Source of the DNA: Cercospora beticola
Lineage: Eukaryota > Ascomycota > Dothideomycetes > Mycosphaerellales > Mycosphaerellaceae
DNA: 64,000 nt
Assembly (NCBI RefSeq): GCF_033473495.1
Contig: NC_088935.1
Location: 1,674,001-1,738,000, forward strand
Direction of reading: 5' to 3'
The position numbers and the translations under genes are program-made. The notes under the pieces are model-generated. The model was not told where the DNA came from and did no database searches. It saw nothing but the letters and a program-made list of their open reading frames with translations. Positions 1-10,633 of this stretch are shown here, one piece after another (within the stretch, counting starts at the first letter, position 1; every line of letters starts with the position of its first letter).

Positions 1-117
1 CCCAGCGCACGCGCAGAGCACGCACAAATTCGCCGTACATACGATCCCACTCTTCAAGCTGTTGCCAGGTCGCCCAAGTAGGACCTTCTCCTGCTTCACT
101 TCCTTCTTAGGAGGCAT
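1..117 (-). CDS. OLA1: OLA1-like Obg-family ATPase, 5' end only (partial)
   Basis: Only the first coding exon (117 down to 43, 25 codons) lies in the window. It is followed by a consensus donor GTATGT at 42-37, and the intron runs off the left edge. The exon reads MPPKKEVKQEKVLLGRPGNS followed by LKSGI. This is the characteristic N-terminus of the Obg-like ATPase 1 / YBR025C family, just before the G1 loop. Family members are cytosolic P-loop NTPases that hydrolyse ATP and associate with ribosomes and stress responses. The phase-0 junction would continue with the V-G of the next exon, as in the family. The assignment rests on 25 residues but the match to the family N-terminus is distinctive. 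The gene is co-oriented with GCN20, whose stop lies 500 bp upstream of this start. Confidence 0.8.
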   Translation of the reverse strand, partial: MPPKKEVKQEKVLLGRPGNSLKSGIVCTANLCVLCACAG

Positions 118-617
118 TTTCTTCTTCTTGCTCGCGTATGTCCGGATTTGTGTTTGTGTGTAGAGTGCAAGGACTCTCGGCGCAGATCGTGCTGAGCTGT
201 TGAAAGCAGAACCGGCTGCGAGTGACGAAGAAAAGAAGAGGATTCGTGAAAGCGAAGGGAGCGACACTTTGATAGTGTGCGCGACGACTGTGTCCTGTCG
301 TCACAGTGGTGATGAATTTGTGGTGTGGTGAGAGGAGGAGGTGTCTCTGTGAGAAATTCGCAAGAGCTTTCGAGTAAGGAGCGCGGGGTTTGCGGAAATT
401 TGTGTGGCGTGAGGCTTGAGCATTTCGCCAAGTGTGGCTTGTGAACATGTCTAGTCTAGTGTCTGCTCACTCCCCAATCTCTATGATCTACTTTTCACCA
501 GCATAGGTATGTGTGCATGCAAATCGTGCGTGTGTTCCAAAAGTCCATTGAGCGCTGGCGATTCCTCCCTGGTCTACACTTCGCTGAAGCAAGTAAAATT
601 GCGCAGTATCTGAACAT
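118..617. other. Intergenic region between GCN20 stop and OLA1-like start
   Basis: This 500-bp stretch must hold the GCN20 3' end and the promoter and leader of the OLA1-like gene, both on the minus strand. On that strand the part nearest the OLA1 start is CT-rich, as in many fungal leaders. The two overlapping minus-strand open frames here have no recognisable motifs and I do not treat them as genes. Confidence 0.6.
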
Positions 618-2973
618 CTAATGCTGAGCAACCACGCCTGCCTCACCCGCTTGAGCCGAGATGCGCTTCTTGTAGTCCTTGACAGTACCGTCTGTGCAGA
701 TGTTAGTTGATGGTATATATGTATGTGTGGTTATGCGGCTTACCAAAATGCTCGACCGTTCCGTTGTCACACACCCAGAGACTAGTGCAGACGTTCTGAA
801 GCATCGTCACATCTGGCAATCGATTAGCAGACTGATCCGAGAGTATGACAGTCTGAATGAAGAACTTACCGTGGCTGACCATCAGCACACCTCCTTGGAA
901 TTCACGTAATGCCGTGCTGAGAGCGTCCATTGCTTCGATATCAAGATGATTCGAAGGCTCATCGAGTACCAGGATGTGTGGGTTTTGCAGACCAATACAC
1001 GCGAATGCCACTCTTGACTTTTGTCCTCCTGACAAGAGTCCCATCTTCTGCAATCCGGTCATGCCAGTAATACCAAACGCTCCGAGATGGCGACGATACT
1101 CTTCATCTGACTTGCCAGGATACTTTGCGGCCATGAAGCCAACGGCACTGGCGTTGAGATCAAGGGCATCAACATGGTGCTGAGCGAAGAATCCAATGCG
1201 TAAGCGTGGATTCTGTGAGATCAATCCGGAAGTGGGCGAGAGTGCGCCAATGAGCAGCTTCAGCGCCGTTGTCTTGCCTGCACCGTTTGGTCCAACAATT
1301 CCAATACGTGAATCCAGCTGCACGTCCAGGTCGACGTTCCTCAGCAATATTTTGTCTGGTGTGTAGCCGAAAGTGACATTAGTCATTTGGATGATTGGCG
1401 GTGACAGCTTCTCGACCTCAGGGAACTTGAAGTGTACAGTGTAGACACTCTCTGGCGCTTCAAGCACGGGCATACGCTCCAACTTCTTGATCCGAGATTG
1501 AGCTTCAGAAGATTTGGCAGCGTTGTAACGGAACTTGTCGATAAAAGCTTGCAGATGAGCACGTTCGGCCATCTGCTTCTCGTACTCTCGCTGTGCAGTC
1601 TTCCGCCTCTCCTCCTTGGTTGCATAGAAGGAGTCGAAGTTCGCGCCTTTGTAGTAGTCCAGGCGCTCTGAATGTTGGTGAATGATATCGGTAGCAACTT
1701 CGTTTAGGAAAGCCCTGTCGTGGGACACCACCAACACTGTGCTTGGATATCCTTGCAGATAATTTGACAAGAACGTGATAGAAGGCACGTCCAACATGTT
1801 CGAAGGCTCGTCGAGCAGCAGAAGGTCGGGTTCGCAGAAGAGGGCTCGTGCCAGCGCCAGACGCATACGCCAACCACCAGAGAAGGTCTTGGTGGCGAAT
1901 TGTTGCCTCTCGTGCGAGAATCCCAGACCAGCGAGAATGCTAGCCGCGCGAGATTCAGCTTTATCGGACTCCATTTCTGCGAGCTTGCCTTGAACATCGC
2001 TGAGCGTTATGTCTAGACCCTCGCGTTGCTTGTCTAGGCGCGCAGCATCGGTTGACGTATCCGCCATGGACGATCGCTCTGCTTCAAGTTCGGCAAGTTC
2101 TTTCGAAATCTTCTCCTGCTCCTTGAGCAGGTGTTTTCGCCACACATCGGCATCCAGAACGGCCTGCAGAGCGGGTGTGTCATCTCCAGTGATTTCTTGC
2201 TCGACGTGTAGGATAGAAATATGGGTTGGAATTCCAACCTCACGTTTACTGAGCGCTCTAAGCAATGTCGATTTACCAATACCATTCTGACCCACCAGAC
2301 CGTATCTACGGCCATAGGCAAGAGTCAGGTTTGTGTCTGATAAGATACGCTTACCACCAATGGAGATGTCAATGCCATCGACCTTGATATCTTTGCTCTT
2401 GGATTGCGCATCTGAGCCCAGCTGCAGAGGATTAACAGCCATGAAGAACTCTTCGTATGACTGCTGCTCGTCTGGCTGGTCCAGCAGGCGGGAGGCCTCA
2501 TACTCGACAGTCTTGAAGACTTTACGGTCTTGCTTTGCGCGCAGTTTGCGCTCGGCTTTTTCGAGCTTCTTCTTGTCAACACGAGACTCCACCTTGCGAG
2601 TGTTTGCCGACTCTAGGTCGACAGTGCCACCTGTGAGACCGAGCGTAGATGATACGCCTCGTTGTGACGCTACTTGAATGGTTTGATCAAGCCTCTTGGC
2701 GGATGGCGCCTGCTGTCGCCTCTCGCCGTCAACGCCATTTTGACTATTGAGTCGTGACACGAACTTCTGGACCAAGTTCTGGACGGAGGCCTCGTTTTCG
2801 TCAGAAAGGTCTCCAGATGCAGATATCAGAAGCTGCGTTATCACTGCTGCGGCCTCTGCCAACGGGTCGGCCTCTGCACTGAACTGTCGAGCCGCGTGAT
2901 TTAGATAACCAGCTGCGTAATCGACCACCACGGAATCGATGTCCGGGAGCTGCTCCCGTATCTCAGACTGCAT
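618..2973 (-). CDS. GCN20: GCN20-type ABCF ATPase (translation / general amino-acid control)
   Basis: Soluble ABC-F protein with twin ATPase domains. In yeast, Gcn20 acts with Gcn1 on ribosomes to activate the eIF2alpha kinase Gcn2 when uncharged tRNA accumulates. Residues 1-190 form the GCN20-specific N-terminal region. ABC domain 1 has Walker A GQNGIGKST (about 228-236), signature FSGGWRM (about 364-370) and Walker B LLLLDEPSNMLD. The charged linker runs about 440-510. ABC domain 2 has Walker A GPNGAGKTT (about 561-569), signature LLSGGQKS and Walker B ILVLDEPSNHLD. There are no membrane segments. Three exons: 2973-870, 812-744 and 691-618, with introns 813-869 (57 bp) and 692-743 (52 bp). 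Splicing restores the switch-His sequence as VSHDVTMLQNV and ends the protein in GVVAQH. The length is 748 residues; yeast Gcn20 is 752. Confidence 0.93.
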
Positions 2974-4788
2974 GGCAGTGGCGTCTTAGCACCTGTCGCC
3001 TATCGGACCTGACGTGTCGCTGGGCGTGAGCGCAAGTAATAATTTCCGAACTTGACCGGAGGCGGACGAAACGTCAACTTTGCATGTGAAATCTGCCTCG
3101 AAACGGAATGCCCGTGCGCGTGTGCTGTACCAGCCGGTGAATTGCGATCTGTTGCTCCAGATCTCGATGTGAGGGTAAGGCTTGGGGCAGAGTTTGAGAT
3201 GTTGGCAGTGGTGGTCTTTGAGGGTCCCGCTGCCGTTGCCTGCAGAAACGAGAAACGCTTTCTTCATCCATCAAGTACTGGTACGCTTGCCGCAGCTCCA
3301 ATGATCGATCGAGCTTGCGGCCTTCATCATACACCAGCGACAATAATAATGTCTTCTGTCAACTTGCGAGATGTTGGCCGAGAAATGACGCTTTCCAAAT
3401 CTCTCGCTGCAAGAACCTTGTTCACACCTTGGGGAGCGCAAAGTTCCTACATTTTGGGCTGTGCGAGAGGGCATCAAAGCTCATCCCTGCGGCCGCTCCT
3501 TGCTGGCTTCAGCAGGCAAACCCCATTGCGCTATACGAAGAACATGTTGACGGGCATTAGCCGGTATACTACACAGTATCTTGTGCTCTGCAAGCGTCGC
3601 GCGTTGATTATTGAGCGGATATAATGCCGAGCAGTGGGCGAAATCTGGCGCCCCGCGAGACGGATCTACTGCAAGGCACTCTGTCTAATAGTAGTAAGAG
3701 CAGGGATCCGAGCTATACACCTCAGCGTTGTGTTTCGTACGAGCCACGAGAGTTGCACAGTTGTTGCTCCTTGCTGTTGTTGGTTTTCCTTACAGCTGGA
3801 CCGTTGTCAACAGTTACACGCTGGAGTTTGACCAGGAACGCCTAATGTTCACGGTGCTTCAACATGGCACCCCGTGCTATTGCTACGGGGTCACGCTGCG
3901 GCTCGTGCGACGTCGGCCGGCTGGCACCAAAGTACTCCATCGAATGGCGTTTTCTGGAGACGATCCTAACGAGCTCCATGATCCATCCGGTGCTTGGCGG
4001 GCAGCTTTCCCAGCGGCCTTCGGAGCAGTTGAGGACGACATGTTCGGTCTGTCATGCGCTGTCCATCTCGTGCTGCAGAACAATGCGGTGACGGCTGCAA
4101 GACAGACGCCTCCTGCGGTGCTGTCGTCCAAAGACCCGGTTGACGGCAGTGAGGGCCTACCGCGACGGCAACCGCATCAGGCAGTCGCACTGGGAGCTGC
4201 AGGTGGCCGCGGCTGCAACTGGGTACCAAAGGATGGTCGTTAGTACCGCCGTTTCGTGGCGAGGACCAAGCGTCAGAACGAGTTCGTTCGACGAGTGGAT
4301 CGACCGCTTGTAGAGTTTGAGCCAGCCAAAGCAGGATATGTAGCGGAAGATTTCGTGCGTACAGTAGACAACCTTCATCCAGTGTGCAGGGGGATCGCGA
4401 CTTGCGAGCGCAGACTCTCGGTGCTGGCGAGCCGGAAGGAAGTCGGACGGCACGGATAGCATAGGCGAACTCAGGAAGGACGAGTGATGTCGTTGCAACT
4501 CGAGAACTAGTTAGTTAGCATTGATCTTTCAGCTCTGGTGCCAGGGTTGTGCGCTGTTCCGCCAACAAGCACCCCCTCCTCATCGCATCCACTCTCTCGT
4601 TCCTGCGTGGTCCCAGTCGCTCATTGTCGTTGTGAAACCAGATGCCATGCGCTTAAGTGCCAGCAGCAGCAGGGTGGACCTTAAGCATCCCGAGTAAACA
4701 TGCGAGACATGGTTACATGCTCCACGACGCCCTCCTTCGCTGCCTCCTCGCTCTCCTCCTCCCCAGGCCGGCCGTGCGGTCTTGAGGC
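2974..4788. other. Intergenic region between GCN20 and the serine-rich gene
   Basis: These 1.8 kb separate divergent genes and contain no open frame I can support. The longest plus-strand frames (3052-3624, 190 codons; 3728-4243, 171 codons) show no domain, signal or intron logic. A minus-strand frame at 3074-3343 begins plausibly but lies in sequence open in several frames. The region must contain both promoters. A short unannotated gene cannot be excluded. Confidence 0.5.
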
Positions 4789-7700
4789 ATGCCAACATTT
4801 GCCTCGACGCTCGGAGCCACGTCGACCATCACCGCCCTTGCGAGCATCGGCTTCGTCCTAACCGCCTCTGAGTCCCACCCGCGCGCCAACACCGATGCGA
4901 ACGACCGCCGCGCTCATGCTCATGGTCCCGCCAGTGCAAGCATTCCAGGCACGGCGCGGCCTGCTGCCGACATGAGCGCGACCGCCACCGCCGTGTCGAC
5001 CTTCAACGCCCACCCGCACCTGTTTGCTGAGCTGCCCGCGCGACGCAGCCATGGGCGGAGGTCGCGCTCCAGCTCCACCAACACCGCCTCCACGACACTA
5101 GCAGCCAAGCGGCACAGCTACACCGGCCTCAGCGTGGGCATGGATCGATCCTCGCGCCGACCGCAGACGCAGGAAGAGCACGGCGTCGCCGCAGACACCA
5201 ATACCTCTGCAACAGGATCAGCCGCCAACAGCAAGTGGTTCCGCCGACTGTCCAGTTCATTATCCTCGTCTCGAGACTCCAGTCGCACTCCGACATCACG
5301 CCCACCTTCTGCCGCCATCTCGCACTCCAATGGGTCGATTACCCCTTCCGTCACCGGCTCGTCCACTCCCATGGTTGCGGACAGCACACCACCAACGAAC
5401 GAACGTCCACTTGCAGCCAACAAGCTCGTGAAGCGGACAACATCGCTCAGCAGCACTCATGGATCGCCCAATTCGCGGATCCCCATATTTCGAAGGCCAG
5501 CTACAAGTCATCAGCGCTCCGCGACGCTGCACGAGCGGCTATCAGGTTCAGGCTGGGATAGCCCCATATCCCGTGGTACCAGTTCTCCGTCCGGTAATGC
5601 TTCTCATTGGCGATCATACTTCTCGCCCGAAGCGACACGTGAGCAATCGACATTGACCAGACGACGAAATTCGACAGGCATCCCGAATCCTGTACGTCGT
5701 ATGTTTCCTGATCGAAAGTACACACCAACCCTGGTCTCCGCAAAGGAACCAGTTCGCGTGTCTACTGTCGAGGCCCCCTTTGCTGCAGATGAACTTGAAA
5801 CCTTTCACGCAACCACCGAAGTCAACGTGGCGCAGAGTACAGCTTCCTCGCCGTTTCCCAATTACGTTCCTTTCTTCGAAGAAAGCGCGTCTCCCCGACG
5901 ATCCTTCTCCATTGGTGACCTCCTCTCGACAGGGCCACAACCACTGTGGCGACGACCATCAACGAGCAATGGCAGACCGTGGTCTGCCAGATCGAACCGC
6001 AGACTCAGGCCAGCTTCAATGGGTGGTCTCGTGAGCAGGAACATAGAGCCAGAGTTGGAACGCCCTGCCAAACGCCGCGATTTAACCGACCCAACATCGT
6101 CGCAGCGCAGCATATACTCGTCATCTTCTAGCGAACATCCTTCTTCCTCGGATCCCGCCTACGAGGTCGACCTCCAACTTGGTGGCGAGCTGCCGCAAGC
6201 ACCGTATTCAGAAGATGAAACAGCGCCTGCGCCAGGCTCCGGCGCACGCACACCGGATCATCATCGCTTGCCCCCGGAGAGCGCGTTCGCGCCTTCGGCC
6301 AGGCAGCCAAGAATCTCTGCGACCTACTCAGAAATCGCTTCAACTGTCGGCTCGGAAAGTGAGCGGCGCTCGTTAGGTGACAACAGCACTGACTATCAGA
6401 GCGACGTGTACTACGATTCGATTCCAACGAGGACAACGCGAAGCAGTTCGGGACGACGTGGGCCTCCCATTGAAACCATATTTGACGAATCACCCCCAAC
6501 ATTCTCCTCTGGTCGGAGCACCAAACTCCGGGATTTCTTGAGTGATGGCCATGAGCACAACAACGCCCGGTACAGCACTATCGAGGAGGAAGGGAGCGTG
6601 GTCAGCACCCCAGTAAGGTCCCTCCGGAACAAGAGCATTACTTCAACGCCTTCAGCACGCCCTGGAGCGACTCACATCTTTTCGTCTTCGCCACCTACTA
6701 TGCGCCTAACGCCCGATATGGACGATGATGATTGGGATGCCGACAACGACGGTGGACTTGAGCCAGGCCTTGGCATTCAACGACATGACTCCATGCCTTC
6801 CTTTGGCGGGCAAACAACAACACAAACGTTGCCATTTCGTTTTGGTCCTGCTTTGCGATTCACCAGTTCGAGATCTGCGAATTCCACGCCATATCGCAAC
6901 GGATACTCGCCAATGGAAAAACCAAATTTATTTGATTGGTCAGAGCCACAACCGAGTCCGAGTCATCCTCAACAGTCTCCTCCCCGACCTCGTACTGTGC
7001 ATGGAAAGAAGGATCAAGACAGCAGAGGAAGCAGACCGGCCGGTCGCCGACCTGTCAGCGGGATGCACGCACGGAGTCACAGTGTGCCTGTCGTACCTGA
7101 TTTTGACAACAAACGTAGTAACGTTGTAGCCAACAAATTTGGCACATGGGGTGTCGGGAGCAAAGGTGTGACAGAAGACTGGAACGATGACTTCGACTTC
7201 GACGAACTCCCCGAACCTGTACAAGATATCAACGAGAGCGACTCGAGGCGTATTGACAGCGGGCATGTTATGTTCGTACCCAAATCTATTCGCGAACAGC
7301 AAGAGAATGTGGTAGCCAACATAAGCTTGCTGCGCGAGTGGGGGCTGTTGATTGAAGAGCTGAAGGAACTGCGGATTCGAGCTGTGGCCTTGAATATGCT
7401 GACCGGCACGTATGCACAGTCGTGGCGAGAGGTGGACGCCATGATCGAGCTTGCAGACCAAGAAAGCGAGGAACACACTATCGAACCCCGCCGAACCCCT
7501 CCCTCATCTCCTGGCTTCGATGTAAGTGCCTTCGAGGAAGTCACACCGATCAAGTCGAACGTGAAGGCGATACAACCCCAGCTCTCTGCGGATGTCTCGC
7601 CAACACGCGGTCAAAAGCAGGGCACAACAATTGTGACCCGGCCCCGAAAAGATTCCGAACTCGTGGCTCAAAAGGTCATCGCAGCTCTGCAGTCCAGGAG

Positions 7701-8085
7701 GATCACAGAGGACTCGCCTGCGCTGTCTTCGATATACCCAACAAACAAGAAAGTGCCCTTCGATACAGCTACACTTCGGCACATTGTGCCGTATGTTAGT
7801 AGCCTGAAACGCAAAGTGAAAGATGCCTTGCGTGAAACTGAAGGCCTCTACACCAGTCCGAACCGGCGACGGTCACCCACGAACCACGAAGGGGCGGAAA
7901 ATATGAGCGATGAAGAACCTGCCTTTCGCAGTATCTTCAACTCGCCCCAAGATGACGACGTAACGAATCGACGATTGTCACGACGCAAACAGGCGACCAC
8001 TGACCATGATGGCTCTGGATCACCACTGATGAGCCATGGCGCTGGCCTCGACGAAATGATGCAAGACATGAGCCTTCCATCGTGA
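4789..8085 (+). CDS. Large serine-rich, mostly disordered protein with a conserved C-terminal module
   Basis: Single-exon frame of 1,098 codons. Residues 60-770 are low-complexity, rich in Ser, Thr, Pro and Arg, with many SP/TP and RxxS-like sites, so heavy phosphorylation is likely (inference). An acidic patch DMDDDDWDADNDGG lies near 644-657. The part that looks folded is C-terminal: a segment with GTWGVGSKG then TEDWNDDFDFDE, followed about 40 residues later by a predicted helical stretch with LLREWGLLIEELKEL. The WxDDFDF pattern is reminiscent of septation/mitotic-exit regulators of the Byr4/Bfa1 type, but I cannot establish that and name no gene. The longest frame starts at 4789. The ATG at 4972 (residue 62, MSATATAVSTFN) is an equally good start and removes an unremarkable N-terminal extension. 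Confidence 0.75.
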   Translation: MPTFASTLGATSTITALASIGFVLTASESHPRANTDANDRRAHAHGPASASIPGTARPAADMSATATAVSTFNAHPHLFAELPARRSHGRRSRSSSTNTASTTLAAKRHSYTGLSVGMDRSSRRPQTQEEHGVAADTNTSATGSAANSKWFRRLSSSLSSSRDSSRTPTSRPPSAAISHSNGSITPSVTGSSTPMVADSTPPTNERPLAANKLVKRTTSLSSTHGSPNSRIPIFRRPATSHQRSATLHERLSGSGWDSPISRGTSSPSGNASHWRSYFSPEATREQSTLTRRRNSTGIPNPVRRMFPDRKYTPTLVSAKEPVRVSTVEAPFAADELETFHATTEVNVAQSTASSPFPNYVPFFEESASPRRSFSIGDLLSTGPQPLWRRPSTSNGRPWSARSNRRLRPASMGGLVSRNIEPELERPAKRRDLTDPTSSQRSIYSSSSSEHPSSSDPAYEVDLQLGGELPQAPYSEDETAPAPGSGARTPDHHRLPPESAFAPSARQPRISATYSEIASTVGSESERRSLGDNSTDYQSDVYYDSIPTRTTRSSSGRRGPPIETIFDESPPTFSSGRSTKLRDFLSDGHEHNNARYSTIEEEGSVVSTPVRSLRNKSITSTPSARPGATHIFSSSPPTMRLTPDMDDDDWDADNDGGLEPGLGIQRHDSMPSFGGQTTTQTLPFRFGPALRFTSSRSANSTPYRNGYSPMEKPNLFDWSEPQPSPSHPQQSPPRPRTVHGKKDQDSRGSRPAGRRPVSGMHARSHSVPVVPDFDNKRSNVVANKFGTWGVGSKGVTEDWNDDFDFDELPEPVQDINESDSRRIDSGHVMFVPKSIREQQENVVANISLLREWGLLIEELKELRIRAVALNMLTGTYAQSWREVDAMIELADQESEEHTIEPRRTPPSSPGFDVSAFEEVTPIKSNVKAIQPQLSADVSPTRGQKQGTTIVTRPRKDSELVAQKVIAALQSRRITEDSPALSSIYPTNKKVPFDTATLRHIVPYVSSLKRKVKDALRETEGLYTSPNRRRSPTNHEGAENMSDEEPAFRSIFNSPQDDDVTNRRLSRRKQATTDHDGSGSPLMSHGAGLDEMMQDMSLPS

Positions 8086-9068
8086 GCCATGGTGCCTAAT
8101 ATACTGATTCACTGAGACGATGACCGATTCAGGAAAATGTGCGGATTCCCTCACCCGCTGCATTTGCAGCGCACTTGCCAAAACTTTTATGATTCACAGC
8201 ACATGATGGCGTTCAGCATGGCGTTTCTAGAAGACTACCAAAAGCAAAAGCGGAGATCTGACCGCACCTGCTGTAGCGCGCGAGGACGCGCTGCAAGCAC
8301 AGCACATGTAGAACAAGGAACCGGGTTGATGCAAGCCAGCGAGCATACTCTTTGATTGATTACAGCTGCTTTGGCGGAGGCTCTCTTGAAATGGAGCTCT
8401 TGATAGCTCATTCTCTCCGATGTACAACGCATAGCGTGGGAGGATGTATGAGCTCTAGCACGTGTAATGATATACAATTCACAGCCCACGATGGCCATAA
8501 GAATACAACTGTGCACTTCTCCCGACCGGTTGCCGTAGACGTCTCAATGTGAAGATATGCTGGTCGTTGAGAGCGAAATCGGTGACCGACTAGCAATGCC
8601 CCGATCCTAGACAGGATCCTAGGATAGGGAATTGCAAGCAGGTGTAGGCTGCGGATGCCGCGGTGCGTTTTGCTCGAACAGCGAGCAGGCCAGCCAGCAA
8701 CTTTCTGCTGGGCTGCGGCAGTGACTGCTCGACGCAGGCAGAGAACATTTCGAGAAACGTCGCGTGCAGCACTAGAAGCCGCAGTACTGTGGTAGCAGCA
8801 CAGCACATTGATCCAGCTCACCGTGGGCGGCAGCTGCGGTGTGAGTGTGTCGTGCATTTGCCGAGTCGTCGCAGACCCTGAAAGTTGCAAGGCGGGAGCT
8901 GTGGGTCGTTTGGTGCCCGTGCTTCTCTGCCCTTCGCTGAACGGCGCGGGGCAGGAGCTTAACAACAACTTTTTTGCTTCACTGCTCAACCCTCCTCACC
9001 TCTTCATCTTTCACTCACTTTACTTTTTACCCTCTTATCCCACTCCACATCCTTCAAACACCGTCAAA
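8086..9068. other. Intergenic: 3' end of serine-rich gene and SAH1 promoter/leader
   Basis: No supported gene. Positions 8970-9068 are a pyrimidine-rich leader (repeated CTC/TTC/ACTT tracts) running to the SAH1 start, typical of highly expressed fungal housekeeping genes. A short palindrome (GATCCTAG / CTAGGATC type) lies near 8600-8635. The 193-codon minus-strand frame at 8408-8989 is cysteine- and serine-rich without motifs and is treated as chance. Confidence 0.55.
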
Positions 9069-10633
9069 ATGGGTGAGCCAGCACAGAAGTTCAAGGTACG
9101 CACACGCAATGGCTCGGGAACGCCGCATTCCCGCGAGAACAATGGCTGACGGGCGGTGGTGCAGGTTGCAGACATCAACCTCGCGGCCTTTGGCCGACGA
9201 GAGATTGAGCTGGCCGAGCAGGAGATGCCAGGTCTCATGCAGACCCGTGAGAAGTATGCCGCCGAGCAGCCCCTCAAGGGAGCCCGCATTGCCGGTTGCT
9301 TGCACATGAGTGAGTTCCTCCGCTTCGTATTGTCCGCCGCCACACATCGTGCCATTGCAGCGCTGACGTATCGCCCACAGCCATCCAGACTGCCGTGCTC
9401 ATCGAGACGCTCAAGGCCCTCGGTGCTGAGCTGACCTGGACCTCCTGCAACATCTTCTCCACTCAAGATCACGCTGCCGCGGCCATCGCTGCCAGCGGCA
9501 CTCCCGTCTTCGCATGGAAGGGTGAGACTGAGGAGGAGTACCAGTGGTGCTTGGAGCAACAATTGAAGTCTTTCCCATCGGGTCAGCCTCTCAACCTGAT
9601 TCTCGACGACGGTGGTGATCTTACTGCTCTCGTGCACACCAAGTACCCAGAGATGCTCACTGGCTGCTACGGTATCTCCGAGGAGACCACCACTGGTGTC
9701 CACCACCTCTACAAGATGCTCAAGAACAAGGGCAAGCCAAATGGACTTCTCGCACCATCCATCAACGTCAACGACTCCGTCACCAAGAGCAAGTTTGACA
9801 ACCTCTACGGCTGCAGAGAGTCCCTCGTCGATGGTATCAAGCGTGCCACCGATGTCATGATTGCTGGCAAGATCGCTGTCGTTGCCGGTTTCGGTGATGT
9901 CGGCAAGGGCTGTGCTCAGGCTCTCCACTCCATGGGTGCCCGTGTGCTCGTCACTGAGATCGATCCTATCAACGCTCTCCAGGCTGCCATGGCTGGATAC
10001 CAAGTCGTCACCATGGAGGAGGCCGCTCCTATTTCCCAGATCTTCGTGACAACCACTGGTTGCCGAGACATCATTGTTGGCAAGCACTTCGAGGCCATGC
10101 GTGAGGATGCCATCGTCTGCAACATTGGCCACTTCGACATTGAGATCGACGTTGCCTGGTTGAAGAAGACCGCCAAGGAGGTTGTCAGCATCAAGCCTCA
10201 GGTCGACCGCTTCCTCATGCCAAACGGCCGCCACATCATCCTCCTCGCTGAGGGTCGTCTCGTCAACTTGGGCTGCGCGACTGGCCACAGCTCTTTCGTC
10301 ATGTCCTGCTCTTTCACCAACCAGGTTCTTGCCCAGATCATGTTGTACAAGGCTGGCGACCGCCAGTTCGCCACCAAGTACGTCGAGTTCGCCCGTGCCA
10401 TCGAAGGCGAGGCCGATGGCCCAATCAAGGTCCAAGAGGAGGGTCAAGTCAAGTCCAGCGTCCCACGCATGCCAATCGGCGTCTACGTTCTGCCAAAGAT
10501 CCTCGACGAGCAGGTCGCTCTCCTCCACCTTGAACACGTCAACGTCAAGCTCACCAAGATGACCGAGGCCCAAGCAGAGTACATGTCCCTGCCAATCGAG
10601 GGTCCATTCAAGACCGAGATGTACCGCTACTAG
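9069..10633 (+). CDS. SAH1: S-adenosyl-L-homocysteine hydrolase (adenosylhomocysteinase)
   Basis: NAD-dependent cytosolic enzyme that reversibly splits S-adenosylhomocysteine to adenosine and homocysteine, relieving product inhibition of methyltransferases. Three exons: 9069-9095, 9165-9309 and 9381-10633. Introns are 9096-9164 (69 bp) and 9310-9380 (71 bp), giving 474 residues. It starts [20 protein letters not shown]. Conserved blocks include [14 protein letters not shown] (81-94), LDDGGDLT (132-139), [13 protein letters not shown] (155-167), the NAD-binding GFGDVGKG (227-234), [10 protein letters not shown] and the C-terminal PFKTEMYRY. The usual fungal protein is about 449-450 residues. 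The excess here is an acidic/polar insertion at about residues 396-421 ([20 protein letters not shown]), just before the conserved [11 protein letters not shown] block. No GT-AG pair explains it as an unspliced intron. The long pyrimidine-rich leader and strongly C-ending codons suggest high expression. Confidence 0.96.

Noticed and set aside
3074..3343. Minus-strand 89-codon frame starting MSLVYDEGRKLDRSLELRQA
   Set aside because: The first 30 residues look protein-like, but no acceptor/donor pair extends it and I recognise no family.
3052..3624. 190-codon plus-strand frame upstream of GCN20
   Set aside because: No domain, odd composition, overlaps several equally long antisense frames; an internal ATG at 3349 gives a short frame without recognisable features.
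3728..4243. 171-codon plus-strand frame with a hydrophobic start
   Set aside because: Could pass for a signal peptide, but the remainder is Arg/Pro/Ala-rich chance sequence with overlapping antisense frames.
8595..8640. tRNA or terminator hairpin at a short palindrome upstream of SAH1
   Set aside because: The inverted repeat is short and no tRNA arms or conserved loop sequence can be drawn.
8408..8989. 193-codon minus-strand frame upstream of SAH1
   Set aside because: Lies in the SAH1 promoter/leader region, no motif, no plausible codon pattern.
10395..10470. Unspliced intron explaining the SAH1 insertion
   Set aside because: No GT...AG pair with branch site fits the extra codons in phase.
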